Of a DNA stretch of 64,000 nucleotides, positions 1 through 10,310 are shown in pieces. The number at the start of each line of letters is the position of its first letter. The first letter of the stretch is position 1. The stretch comes from Leguminivora glycinivorella. Taxonomy: Eukaryota > Arthropoda > Insecta > Lepidoptera > Tortricidae. Position numbers and translations under genes: made by a program. The notes under the pieces were generated by a model. It saw only the letters and a list, made by a program, of their open reading frames with translations, ran no database searches and had not been told where the DNA came from. The stretch is taken from NCBI RefSeq assembly GCF_023078275.1, contig NC_062982.1, positions 3,670,501 through 3,734,500 on the forward strand, read 5' to 3'.

Positions 1-269
1 CAACACAGTGCCGAAACGCGGCCCCGACTGTCCAGCCCAATATTTACCAGTTTCGCATGTTTTCGCTGCATGCGAGGGAAGTTTTTCGACACACCGCGCG
101 GCGTGAAGTTTGTAAGAAGAGTTATTACTGCTTTATACTGTGCTTAAGCCTTCCACAACTTTTTAAATATTCTTTCACCGAATAACTGGGGTTCTTTAAA
201 ACAGGAGTGTACAGTCAAGTTCATACATGTGTACATTTTTTCATCACCTTCTTGCAACAAATTAAGGTG
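1..269. other. No recognisable feature
   Basis: AT-rich sequence with no open frame, tRNA-like box or inverted repeat that I can support. It leads directly into a dispersed-repeat fragment at about position 270. Confidence 0.5.
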
Positions 270-397
270 AAGCTTCTAATGGGTCGGCCACGCGCATGTG
301 ACACCCCTTGAGTTGCAGGCGTCCATAGGTTACGGTGACTGCTTTCCATCAGGCGGACCGTATACCTTTTTGCCACAAACGTGGTATAAAAAAAACT
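270..397 (+). repeat. Dispersed repeat family A, 3' part
   Basis: This 128-bp stretch matches the 3' half of the fuller copy at 29240-29565: the blocks CGCGCATGTGACAC, GGCGTCCATAGGTTACG, TTTCCATCAGGCGG and a final GTATAAAAAAAA are shared in the same order. The A-rich end suggests a retroposed element (SINE or LINE 3' end) that reads left to right. Other copies are at 18291-18770 and 34786-34930, both reversed. An open frame on the minus strand across it is not supported as a gene. Confidence 0.7.
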
Positions 398-735
398 TAG
401 TTTACACTCTTCATTCAACAATCTCAACATGCCCCAGACAATCTTCAAACTTTTATTTTTAAACCGTACAAAGTTACCCGCGAAAAAGTCAATCAAACTT
501 AGCTCTCCACATAACTTTAAACTTCCCGAAGATGTGTGCTAACTTTTAGATTGCTTCAACCCACTTTTACGGGTTAACTTTAAACTATTTTTTGCGGGTT
601 TTTGTCAAGATGAACTTAACAGTTGGCGATGTTGGTGACGCGTTTCATGGGAGATTTTCTAGAGAACTCGAAATAGCTGACTTAAGAAGATTTATAAAAA
701 AAAAAGATCTTTTTAGATGGTCAACCCCCTGCAAC
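398..735. other. No recognisable feature
   Basis: No supported gene or repeat seen. Short open frames here start inside AT-rich sequence and resemble nothing I know. Confidence 0.45.
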
Positions 736-739
736 CTTC

Positions 740-1095
740 AAGTCAAGGGTGAACAGGCCTCTTCTGGGCGAGCTCACTCCATCGTACACTGAGAGAAATT
801 TGCATTGTGAATTTAACAAGTTCGACTTGTTGCGGTTTATCCGTTTGAATCAGCCAAACGTATGTTTAAAACAATATGTGTCAGGTTGTTTTTATAAAAT
901 CGACTTGTTGATTCAAATATATTGCCGATTCAAATGACAAGTAGCTTGTTGTTTGAACCAAAGAGCACGTGGGCGCTATTTTAACCAAAAAACTTGTTGA
1001 ACGAACATGAAAACTGGTTTTATTTTCTCTCAGTGTAGGCCACGTCTTTGCCTTTGGCTGGTCTGTGGCCAAGAGTAAGCCCATTTATAATAATA
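740..1095 (+). repeat. Dispersed repeat family O, interrupted by a MITE
   Basis: The flanks at 755-786 and 1036-1095 match an uninterrupted copy at 60125-60220. Both copies share GGCGAGCTCACT, ATCGTA, TTTGCCTTTGGCT and GTCTGTGGCCAAGAGTAAGCC. The copy here is split by a 249-bp element at a TA dinucleotide, so the 60-kb copy serves as the empty site. Confidence 0.7.
787..1035. mobile_element. 249-bp MITE with TA target duplication
   Basis: It begins CACTGAGAGAAA and ends with the exact inverse TTTCTCTCAGTG, and TA flanks each side (785-786 and 1036-1037). Terminal inverted repeats with a TA duplication fit the Tc1/mariner group, an inference from the ends alone because there is no transposase. 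It is inserted in repeat family O, whose empty counterpart lies near 60160. Confidence 0.75.
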
Positions 1096-2700
1096 ATTTT
1101 AAAAAAAATTACAACTTAGAACGCTCAGATCTACTATCTAGATCCCATTGCTTTTTTACTATATAGCGAAAATGACACAGAAAATACGTTCAATATATAC
1201 AGCGCCTATAAACGGTTATTTAATAAAACCAAAAATAACATAAATTTTCCGTGAAATCTACGCCATCAAGTTATGTAAGAAAGTCCATCAACTCGTGTCA
1301 TGGCAGAGGTTCAGTTTAAATTATAAGTAACATATGAAATAAAACTGTGGAAACGGATTATATCGCGTATAATGAATTTCCAATTTATCCCGACGTTTCG
1401 AACACTTTACAGCATTCGTGGTCAACGGGTGACTGAGGAAAAATTACAATGTGCAAAAGCTACCCACATACAAGAAATATTAACGAACCATGACCATAAA
1501 TAATGTAGATTTTTAAGGCAGGTTCACACACTATTAATAAAGCTAGATAAGATATAGAGGTACAATATTCAAAACATTTGCAATAGAATAATTAATTAAT
1601 TGTTTTTTAAACATAGTACTTCTAACTATGTTTCAAAAACAATTAATTAATTAATCTACACAAAATTGAACCTTGAAATTGAATGAAGACCCCTGTCTTG
1701 AATGACCCTTCATTTGATATTATTTTTTCGATTCCTAAAACTTTTAGAGTTGCCCACGTAAGTTCTTTGTAAATTTGCTCCTATTTATACACTTCATATT
1801 TTTGAACTGTAAACAGAACTGTCCTGTAAATTCACAAAGTTGACAAATTTCAATAACATGCCCTACATAACCCGTCACCTATAGCCAATTATGACAATAA
1901 TTTACCGCTGTACGGTGACCACACGCCGCGGACCGGTCTTCACCGCAACGATAATGAGCCTGGTAGGGTGACCACGCGGGCATCTGTTTCGGGATATTTT
2001 ATTTAGTTTGTTTGACATCCGTTTTCATAGTTTTATTTTATGAGTAACTACCGCGCTAACCGAAGACAATGTTTTGTTTTACATGTTTTTGGCAAAAAAA
2101 TATTTGTTACAACTTCATGTCATCATAAATTGATGTCAAACAAGACATAAATTTCCAAAATTTTGCTAACGAGTAACATACTCTACTAACTTATGATATC
2201 ATATACGGATATTTTAACGACTTCTATCGGTTCGATTCGCTTGCATTCGCTTGCATTATGAAAGTCGTTTGTAATTCAAAATTTGCAATGTGTAGTCTTA
2301 ACTCCCTCATTTTTCATTGGTACTGACAGTCTTGTACGGTTTAATGAAAACATTTTCTAGGAACATCTCAATGTTGTTTTACGAACTCATTTCAGAACAA
2401 TACTAATAAATGTTTTCTCAGAACTTCTGCAATACGCTTATCTGACATAATGTTATTAAATACACAAGTTCTGAGTAATTCTTGTAATAAATACTGAAAG
2501 GTTTTCCAGGAATTGTGTCTTGGGTTGCTTCCAAATTAAGAATAATTTATTCTTATAAATCTTGGCTGCATCAAAAGTGCATTGTGACTATACTGAAAAG
2601 TCATCATAGTGCTCTACGAGTACTTAAGTATATAAATATGTTTCGTCCTTCGTCGTTTCATTTGCCGAATTTTCATTAGACCTTCCAAAATGTTTACTTA
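1096..2700. other. AT-rich stretch, one small hairpin
   Basis: The only structure I see is an imperfect inverted repeat at 1589-1654 built on AATTAATTAATTG with an AAACATAG/CTATGTTT inner stem. No gene is supported. Confidence 0.45.
1589..1654. repeat. 66-bp imperfect hairpin
   Basis: The left arm (AATTAATTAATTG, T/A run, AAACATAG) is mirrored by the right arm (CTATGTTT, A run, CAATTAATTAATT) around an 8-9 nt loop. It could be a tiny TIR remnant. Confidence 0.6.
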
Positions 2701-2900
2701 GATACAGAAACTCACGCCTATGTTACCGCATTCCCAAAAAGGGTAGGCAGAGCTAATGATTTTCAAAACCCATTTTTTTTTCAGTGAACCCATATCCCAA
2801 TGTCCAGTCCATCTGATTGTTATATGTCCCTTCCCATATATTTCCAAAATTCCGAAATTGACTACATTACAGCTCAGCCACGACATTGGTCTAAGCGCGA
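2701..2900 (-). repeat. Possible diverged copy of family N
   Basis: The words CACGCCTATGTTACCGCATT and AAAGGGTAGGCAGAG resemble the better copies at 27687-27870 and 61132-61273, which carry CCTGTATCCC and GGGGTAGGCAG. The match is short and diverged. Several overlapping open frames lie here in different phases, and none looks like a protein. Confidence 0.3.
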
Positions 2901-3675
2901 CAGCGGTGAGCGGCGGCCATACATTGGAGCGAGACACAGCGATGGGACTTTTTATTCGCACGTAGGCTGGGCCGTTAGACCCATCCAAAGCCGAGTACAA
3001 CCGAAAAGGCCATCAATACAGACCCCATCCAGTGTTATATCTTGCCTCAGCTATTTCTGTCGTCGAGCGATGAAAATGCCCATAAAAAGTATTTAAATCA
3101 CCCTTATATATCTTCACTAGATATTGGTCGGAAGACTCAATTTATAAGCGCTAAGCGGAAAGTTTTTTACATACTAGACGAAGAAAATATTTCGATTAGT
3201 TGAAATTAACCACCCGTCAAAATTACCGCCTATACCTTACATACTTATGGATATAAACAAACTATGACTTGGGACACATTCATTAGTTTAATACTAGTAA
3301 TAGTACCTACAAGTAGTGCCTAGGATCAAATATCTGTGTTTATCGCACACATAAATGCATTAACCGGGTGACTGACGTCACAGCCGTCTTCGCACACAAT
3401 GTCACTGCCGAATAGGCCAGACCGGACTGTACCTTTCGTCAATATTTTTACTCATTAACAATTTAAAAAAAAACATGTCGTGACGGGGGAAGAACTTCAT
3501 CATAGAAGTCTACAGTGGGATACGAATACGACTTTTGTAATGAGATAGATGGGCTAGCCGTCTGTCAATGCAAGACCACAATTTCGTTTTTGTTACACGG
3601 ACAAAACAATTGCCAGCAATTTACATACCATGGCCGCGTTTGTTCAATACGCACCAACTACTATGGAGCAAACGC
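2901..3675. other. No recognisable feature
   Basis: Unique-looking sequence with short open frames but no motif, repeat copy or inverted repeat that I can support. Confidence 0.4.
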
Positions 3676-3868
3676 GGCAATGGCACTAGGTAAACTAGAC
3701 CGTATTGGAATTAGTCCGGTTTCCTCATGATGTTTTCCTTCACGGAAAAGCGACTGGCAAATATTAAATGACATTTCGTACATAAATTCCGGAAAACTCA
3801 TTGGCGCGAGCCGGGGTTCGAACCCGCGACGTCGCACGTACTTACCGCTAAGTTACTACCGCTTCCAT
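3676..3868 (-). mobile_element. tRNA-headed SINE, family E, nearly complete
   Basis: On the minus strand the head (about 3868-3795) has a tRNA-like layout: an A-box region TAGCGGTAAGTACG and a B box GGGTTCGAACCCC. A body follows with AATGAGTTTTCCGGAA, GTCGCTTTTCCGTGAAGG and AGGAAACCGGACTAATTCCA. The same body is at 5350-5512 and the same head at 63506-63600. RNA polymerase III promoter boxes make a SINE the natural reading. It is not a functional tRNA, because the cloverleaf is degenerate and the sequence runs on past the 3' end. Confidence 0.75.
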
Positions 3869-4169
3869 ATAACAGCTCCGTAAGCTTGAGTAGTTTCATG
3901 TGCTATGCCTATCCCACAGGCGCGAGTTTTGTATATTTTATAGTTCTCGCTGTTCTCCTGTAGTTTGCACCCCCGTAACTGCAGCTTAAACCCTTCGCCA
4001 TATTCGTTATCTCCGCTCCGTTTATTTCCATCACGTATTTACGGACGACTTCCTACATTGTAACGAATGGCATGTAAACAATATTAACCTTTTAACCTGA
4101 ATCTTTAATAATTATGTTTTTTTTTATTTCGAAGCACCTACTATTTTTGATTATGTTTTTATTAAATTT
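3869..4169. other. No recognisable feature
   Basis: No supported gene or repeat. Confidence 0.4.
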
Positions 4170-4325
4170 TATTTCCGCTACCCAAAGCTTGTCTGGTAGA
4201 GACCGCCCTTTATAGATAAGACCGCCTGTTGTCTGCCTCTGTTTATAATCCTTTGTTTTGTCTCCACTGTATTTTTTTTTTGTATCTTTTGCTGAGGTGT
4301 GCCAATAAAGAGTATTCTATCTATC
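4170..4325 (+). repeat. LINE 3' end with reiterated tail
   Basis: It carries CTGGTAGAGACCGCC early and ends CCAATAAAGAGTATTC followed by TATCTATCTATG. The layout resembles the 3' end at 45600-45745 (GGTAGAGAATGTC ... GCAATAAAGTTTAAATAAA). An AATAAA signal followed by a short repeated tail is typical of non-LTR retrotransposon ends; the clade (CR1/jockey-like) is a guess. No reverse transcriptase coding is retained. Confidence 0.6.
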
Positions 4326-4436
4326 TATGCTAAGCCGATGGCTCTGGGTTCGAGATCCCAATGCAATGTCGTCATTTATTTTAATAAAGAGTTTACTTAC
4401 TTACTTGTGAGATGAATAAGATATTTGTCATGCTTT

Positions 4437-4540
4437 TATGTATATAAGTATGTAATTATCTAAGTATGTATCTCAACGCCTAGGACAGTTTGGGGTTCGA
4501 TTGATCTGTGTAAGGTGTTCCCATAATCTGGCAGACTTTT
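4437..4540 (+). repeat. 3' fragment of SINE family C
   Basis: TATATAAGTATGTA, AGTTTGGGGTTCGA, TTGATCTGTGTAAGGTGT and CCCA follow the same order as the 3' halves of the full copies at 34404, 60725 and 62866. The tRNA-like head is missing. Confidence 0.65.
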
Positions 4541-4604
4541 CTTGTTTCATAACAAGGTTATCAGAGATAACATACACTAGAGAAATTTCGTCGGGTACCA
4601 CGGC

Positions 4605-4740
4605 GGGCGGGCGGGTGGTCTAGTGGTGAAGACGTTAGCCGCGTAAGCTGAAGACTCGGGTTCGATTCCCGGCTCGGCCACCAGTGGGCCTTGTCGTTTT
4701 TTCTTTCGTGTATGATATCTATTTCAATTTATAATTTATA
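4605..4740 (+). mobile_element. tRNA-headed SINE, family D
   Basis: The head GGGTGGTCTAGTGGTGAAGA (A-box region) and GGGTTCGATTCCC (B box) forms a tRNA-like unit ending CTCGGCCACCAGTGGG. A body CTTGTCGTTTTTTCTTTCG and TGATATCTATTTCAATTTAT follows. A second copy is at 47673-47806. Near both copies lies a sequence related to ACTAGGGAACAAATCAAATT, after this copy in reverse and before the second, so the SINE may belong to a larger composite. It could be mistaken for a tRNA gene, but the sequence beyond the acceptor is conserved between copies, as expected of a SINE. Confidence 0.75.
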
Positions 4741-4864
4741 TATAGTAGTGTGACTACTTGAAAAAAGAACAAATCAAAAAAAGTATTCAATAAAATAATT
4801 TGATTTGTTCCCTAGTTGTAAGGTTAGACGGTCAAAAAAAATTCAGCAGGTACATATTATCGTT

Positions 4865-5065
4865 TTTTTTCCGCACTAGTTCAAAAAGTGGTACAATAGT
4901 CAGGTCGAGATTTCAATGAGCCATATGTACCTACTGAAAAGTACGATACAAGTGCGATGAGAGAATTTATAACTCGTGTCGATTTAAAATGCTTCCTTTG
5001 GTGGTGTTTTAATTTATCGCCACTTGTTTCGAACTTCCTCTTTTCCGCACTCGTATCGTAACATA
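4865..5065 (-). repeat. Family J repeat (inverted-repeat type), diverged
   Basis: CCGCACTAGTTCAAAAAGTG, AACTCGTGTCGATTTAAAA, TTTATCGCCACTTGTTTCGAA and CCGCACTCGTATCGTA match, in reverse, the family J copies at 14550 and 44459-44920. The unit is an imperfect inverted repeat with ends around TACGATACAAGTGCG. The minus-strand open frame across it is not a supported gene. Confidence 0.65.
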
Positions 5066-5349
5066 CTATGTTAAGTAAGTGTCGATTTCTTTTCACATCG
5101 AATGAATAAAGAAATAAAGAGCAATACAGATTCCTTAAACGCCTCGGAATAACAGAGGGCTTTTTCCTAAACATTCGCCCAAAGCTCTCTCTTTCTTCGC
5201 CCAAGAGCCTTTATTTACACAATACCCTTAGTATTTATATTGAAAATATTTGTATTTGAGAGTGATGAAGTTAAAATCGATTGAGGGAGACATTTATTAT
5301 GTCTTGGTCTTCTGAGACTGATGATGTGACTTTATGTTTTCGTATATTG

Positions 5350-5512
5350 TATAGGAGTTTTTCGGAACTTATGTGCGAAATGTCATTTGATATTTGTCAG
5401 TCGCTTTTCGGTGAAGGAAAACATCGTGAGGAAACCGGACTAATTCCAATAAGGCCTAGTTACCCTTCGGGTTGGAAGGTCAGATGGCAGTCGCTTCCGT
5501 AAAAATACAGCA
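5350..5512 (+). repeat. SINE family E body without its head
   Basis: It starts AGTTTTTCGGAACTTATGTG and continues with CGCTTTTCGGTGAAGGAAAA, GAGGAAACCGGACTAATTCC, and a final GGTCAGATGGCAGTCGCTTC. This matches the body of the reversed copy at 3676-3868 without the tRNA-like head, so it is 5' truncated. Confidence 0.65.
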
Positions 5513-5822
5513 ATAGGGATTATGCAAGTAATCCAAAATGGCATATTTCTTTTTATTTGTAATCTTTATTGCTAAGAAACATACGTTTACAAAATACTTT
5601 TGAAATTTAATTTTCTAAATATTAGCTTTTTATTCTTGCCCAAATTCTGAAAACGCAACGTCACGTCGTGTTACACTTGACGTCTGTAAGTGGGAGCGAG
5701 AAAGAGTTATTATTTTCTCGATCCCACACGTGTGTACGGCCAGACGTGTGACGTCAGATTTCACTCAATCGAGCCCGCCAAGATGGCCGCGTTTAAATTG
5801 CTCGTAAATGATAGTGGTTTTA
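5513..5822. other. No recognisable feature
   Basis: No supported gene. An open frame from 5690 runs into the repeat that follows and encodes nothing recognisable. Confidence 0.4.
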
Positions 5823-5985
5823 ATTATTTTTTAACACCCGACGCAAAAACGACGGGGTGTTATAAGTTTGACGTGTCTGTCTGTCTGTTTGTCTGTCTGT
5901 GTGTGTGTCTGGCTGTGGCATCGTAGCTCCCAAACGGATGAACCTATTTAGATTTAGTTTTTTTGTCTGAAAAAAATCGGTCTAC
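5823..5985 (+). repeat. Dispersed repeat family M
   Basis: AACACCCGACGCAAAAACGAC, a (CTGT)n/(GT)n run at 5876-5908, and GGCATCGTAGCTCCCAAACGG define it. A reversed copy at 49340-49490 shares CTACGATG, CAAACTTACAGCACCCCGTC and the CAGACAC run. I cannot assign a class. Confidence 0.6.
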
Positions 5986-6796
5986 TATGTCGCAGTCGGG
6001 GGTTTTTTCAAAATTTTAATTTTGTGGTTAGGTTATTTATAGTTTCTTAGTTTCTATTTTGGATGTGTTACATCTATTAGTATTCCCTATTGCTTCCGCA
6101 TCTCAGGCTAGCCTCCTTTTGTCACGTGTCACTAGGTCCGAGGTTGTGTATCTCGATAGCAAAGTAAATGTTTGCTCACGGTCCCCTATTCGAGACCCGC
6201 CGATGATGGATTGGTGCAAACTTATATACTTACGGTAATTAATTAGGGTCTGTAAGGGGTATTATGTGTAGTGGTTATTTCTACCTCACTCAGGAGGTTG
6301 GTGAAAAAAAAATGTGCAATATTTTTTGTACTGTTCAACAAATGGTTTTGAGAATATTAGTATTTTACTATAAGAACAGAAGATAAATAATGTGAGTACT
6401 AGGTACTCCAAAACAGTAAGAAGACTAGGAAAAACTACACATAATCTAAAAAACAAAACAAAGTTCATTAAACACACACATGTAAGCAAAAGATGTCAAA
6501 TCAAAAATGAAAACCTTTCAAAACATTTTGTTGAGGAGACCCGAAAAATTAAAAAAATTATGTCGTTGAAATATTCGCAAAGCAAATAAATGAGTTTTAG
6601 TATAAAAAAATATTTTGGAAACGCAAAGTACGTAATAGATAAATGAAATAACTAACAATAGAAATGAAGTAACCTATTTAATATAACCCAATATAAGCTG
6701 CTTCAATAAAATAACTAAGAAAGAATCCCAAAAGATACAAACACACGAACTTACCTTCAAAAAGAAATATGTTTACTGCCAATATGATGAAAAGTT
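5986..6796. other. No recognisable feature
   Basis: AT-rich. Short overlapping open frames on both strands around 6286-6589 are low-complexity K/N/F-rich and not supported as genes. Confidence 0.4.
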
Positions 6797-7026
6797 TAAA
6801 GCCTCCGCCACAAATAAAGCTTTGTTAGCGTAGCGTTAGCGGAGCGCAATGATAGCGGTGTTGATAACGCTGGCGTTCCGCTCGCAATACGCGCGCATTC
6901 CGCTCGCAATCCGCGCTTGCTAGTTCCCGCCGGCGTCCGCTGGGCGCAACGCCACCGGACCGCTATCATTGCGCTCCGCTAACGCTCCGCCTACGCTCTC
7001 AAAACGCGCGTCTGTGGCCGAGCTTT
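6797..7026. mobile_element. MITE family F, 230 bp, GC-rich TIRs
   Basis: The left end AAAGCCTCCGCCACA, then GTAGCGTTAGCGGAGCGCAA, is mirrored by TTGCGCTCCGCTAACGCTCC and a right end GTGTCTGTGGCCGAGCTTTA-type sequence. A second copy with the same ends is at 61331-61564 and a rearranged piece at 59430-59575. The centre TTCCCGCCGGCGTCCGCT is shared. There is no coding sequence. The G+C content contrasts strongly with the surroundings. Confidence 0.7.
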
Positions 7027-7246
7027 AAGAAAAACACACAAAAATACGCCAAAAATAGAGAAAAACCACAAAAATCTACAAAACACTAGCGCCCTCTACG
7101 ACGTACCTTTGAACCGTATTTTTTTTAAAAAGGGCTTGGACAGCCGACTCTTGACTCGGCCCGCACGTCCTGAAAAATAGTACTTTGTGTCACAAGGGAG
7201 CAAAATGGCATAATAAGAGTTTTGAATGATTCACGTTTATTTTGCT

Positions 7247-7480
7247 TAGACTTATATTGACCGGGGTCCGGGATATAGACCGTGATTACCTTTTTGATTT
7301 TTGTGATTTTTGGCGAAGGAGGGTAGACCGCGCGCTGTTTACGGCTTACGCAACTTTGACATCCACCTGCCTTCGTCAGTTTTCCGTGATCATGATGCAT
7401 GCAACTGCGTCGAAATATCGGGAGCTCGACAAAAATCAAAAAGGTAATCACGGTCTATATACCGGTCAATATAAGTCTAA
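7247..7480. mobile_element. TIR element with about 45-bp arms
   Basis: ACTTATATTGACCGG, ATATAGACCGTGATTACC and TTTTTGATTTTTG on the left are mirrored by CAAAAATCAAAAAGG, GTAATCACGGTCTATAT and CCGGTCAATATAAGT on the right. The interior is about 140 bp and holds no coding sequence. Open frames on both strands here are produced by the repeat. Confidence 0.7.
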
Positions 7481-8577
7481 CAAAATGGTATATTTACGGC
7501 GAGGGCGTTCGTTGAATCTTGAGCGTAGTGAGTAATGAATAATATTGCTAACATAGTTAATGACACGTGTCATGCTGCTACGAGTATTCACATCACTTAT
7601 GAGGAAATGTACTCTTCCAAAATGTTATTTCAACTTAACCTCCAAAAAAATTTGGCATACTATTGTCTTATTTACAGTTATGACAGTTATAATCGTCATA
7701 CTTAGATTCTAAAGAGTACTATTTAACCAAGATGAACATAAAATAGTAATCTAATAAATATTTCACTTTCTCAAGCCAGTCGAAATAAATTAAGAATTGC
7801 TATAGCTCCAAGCACAAGTAAATTGAGAACACTTAAAAATACAGCAATTTATTAACCTAAAAGGCATTAATTAAAAAGTCGTAAATTACAAGGCCCTTAT
7901 AAAAACGGGTTAAACGATATCCTTTACAATATTCCTTAATGATAAGTAAATAATCTTACGCAGTCAGTACTCAGAACTAAAGGACGTAAGTGCCATAGTA
8001 TTTATATACAGATACGTCATTTTATTCCGAGTTTTACATTGTAGTCCTACTATAGCTGGCGATTTGAAAGAGAACAAGGGTAATTGATATTGAGATTAGA
8101 GTACTTTAGAATAATGAAAAAAAAAATGTATCTAAAAGCCATTCTTTAAATTACCATCTCTACTAAAGCTCAGGGTATTCGTTCTTTAAAAAAAATGAAG
8201 ATACAAGAAACAAGTATTAAAAAAACTAATTCTTACAATGTGGAGTTTCTCACATTCTATTTATGATCGTCAGAATTCTCTGTCCAATAATTTAAAAAAA
8301 AACCCAAATCCTCCAATAATGTAACGCGTAAAACTTTTTCTCTTGTATACACGGGACATAAAGTGGAAACAGAAAATAAAAAACATAAATTATACAGACA
8401 TTTTTTTGCATCAGAATGAAATATGCTAGAATTTTTATTGTCAACTATCATACAAGTTTTTTCTCTCTTCCGGCCGGAAACCATCATCTTTCAGGCCGCT
8501 GCGCTAAGCAAAGTTACTACTCCGTCGAAGATCCTACCGACTGCGCCAGTGCTGTGTACTTATAAGGCGATATAAAG
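7481..8577. other. No recognisable feature
   Basis: About 1.1 kb of AT-rich sequence with no supported gene, repeat copy or long inverted repeat. Confidence 0.4.
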
Positions 8578-9545
8578 AATAGTTATTTGTTTTACAAGGG
8601 GGCAAAGTTGTTGGAACCGCACGTGCCAATATTCATCTTATTCAAAAAGTGGAATCTTGAGCGTTGCGAGGGTATCAAGGCACGAAGGTTAAACAAACTT
8701 TGCCCCCGAGTGAAACACAAAATTGTTCACCACACCAACACTATGAAAATATGAACTGTAAAACATCAAAATAAATAAAATACTTCAATTTATGATTCAA
8801 AATCATCATTTATACGTGAATTCCAACACCCAGCTTTAGACACAAGTTAAAATTTGTATAAAATTACTTAGCACTCTTGTGGATAAAATGCAATTTTGCT
8901 ATCTGTTTTCGAATAGCAAAGAAAGCCTTTACCAGTTGGTGTGGTGAAAACAAAGTTACTTCAATGGCGGTTTATTCAGAACTAGAAACATGGTCCAAGC
9001 TTATGATGTCTAATGAACTATATCTACATAAATAATCATAACATGTAGTATCTGCAATAATAATAACCAACCAAATGTTTGTTGACCTCACCTCGGCTCG
9101 TTAAGTAATGAAACTGTTGTATTTATTTAACAACAATAATTATATATATTTTCCCCACACCAACTGATAAAGGCTTACTTTGCTATTCGAAAACAGATAG
9201 AAAATTGCATTTTATCCACAAGAGTGCAAAGTAATTTCATACAAATTTTAACTTGACAAGTTGAGCTGGCTGGTAGAAATTACCTATAAATTATGATTTT
9301 GAAATATAAATGTTGAACAAATTGATAGATTTGATTTAGTTTGATGTTTTATAATCAGTATTTTGTTCGTGTCGGTGTGGTGAAAATTTTTGAGTTTCAC
9401 TCGGCGGCAAAGTTTGTTTAACCTTCGTGCCTTGAAACTCGCTACGCTCGCGGTTCAATATTGGAATCTTTCGCTTGCTCGGGTTTCAATATTGGCACGT
9501 GCGGTTAAACAACAACTTTGCCCTCATGTAAAACAAATAACTATT
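8578..9545. mobile_element. Fold-back type element, about 970 bp
   Basis: The two ends mirror each other: AATAGTTATTTGTTTTACA (8578 on) and TGTAAAACAAATAACTATT (to 9545). Inner segments also pair: AAGGTTAAACAAACTTTGCC near 8690 with its inverse near 9410, and GTGGATAAAATGCAATTTTG near 8880 with its inverse near 9220. The arms cover about 370 bp each around an AT-rich middle. There is no transposase, so the class is open. A similar clustering of cgctacgctcgcggttcaa-type words occurs at 27045-27440. Confidence 0.65.
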
Positions 9546-10030
9546 TTTCTTTATTTTTTTTCTTTCCTTTTTAATATTACACGTATTTAGCTAGTAGTTT
9601 ATTTTAAGTTTATAATTTAATTGGTTATGTATAGTTTACTTTTGTATAGTTATATTTACGTTTTGGGTTATTATTAAGATTTAAATACTAGTATATTGTA
9701 TATATTAAATTTATTAATTTACTGGTATATAATCTAGGTACTATTGTGTCATTAGTGTAATTAGATCATTATATATTATACAGAGATCGATTATTCTTTA
9801 ATAGAGAAATATGCTTCGAATTTGAAAATTTGTATTTTCCCAGTTACAGCCCTGATATCCATTATCTTCCGGCTGTAACGAAGGCAAAGGGTTGCCAGAA
9901 ATAATTCTACCTGCATTAATATCGCGAATTTGAAATTCAATTTTGACACTACCCGGCCGAATCCGCTGGTGTATCTCGCAAGTCGTAGATCACATAAATG
10001 ATAGAGGCGGAACTTGAAGCTTATTTCAAA
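9546..10030. other. Very AT-rich stretch
   Basis: Dominated by TA-rich words such as TATATTAAATTTATTAATTT. No supported gene. Confidence 0.4.
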
Positions 10031-10080
10031 ACTAGCTGTTACCCGCAGCTTCGCCCGCGTAATAAAAGTATTCTTATTGA
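10031..10080 (-). repeat. Transposon end fragment
   Basis: AACTAGCTGTTACCCGCAGC followed by TTCGCCCGCGTAATA resembles the reverse complement of the Helitron-like 3' ends elsewhere (GCGAAGCCGCGGGCAAAAGC then TAGT). It is only an end; nothing recognisable continues. It could also be the edge of an RTE-associated repeat. Confidence 0.4.
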
Positions 10081-10184
10081 AACGTTTACAAAAAATAAGA
10101 TTTTCATTTGGATCCGTAGGTTTCTTTGTAGGTACATCTGTCCGCGATTATATCGATTAAGGTAAAGCGGGGCAATTCTCGACT

Positions 10185-10205
10185 GGGGGGGGGGGGGGGG
10201 GGGGG
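10185..10205 (+). repeat. Poly-G tract, 21 G
   Basis: An uninterrupted run of 21 G. It could form G-quadruplex structures, and its length is likely to vary or be mis-assembled. Confidence 0.9.
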
Positions 10206-10227
10206 CATTGTAACTGATCTATTTGCT

Positions 10228-10310
10228 GTACGGTCAGCCAAGAAAGTGTTTTACCACTTTTCGACTCTATTGATTGAAAAGTGGTCAACCACTTTTTTGG
10301 CTGACTGTAC
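10228..10310. repeat. 83-bp TIR unit
   Basis: GTACGGTCAGCCAAGAAAGTG on the left and CACTTTTTTGGCTGACTGTAC on the right are imperfect inverses, with an inner ACCACTTTTC/GAAAAGTGGT stem. This may be a very short MITE or a remnant. Confidence 0.65.

Noticed and set aside
4605..4690. tRNA gene candidate
   Set aside because: The A and B boxes are good, but the 3' flanking body is shared with 47673-47806, which marks a SINE.
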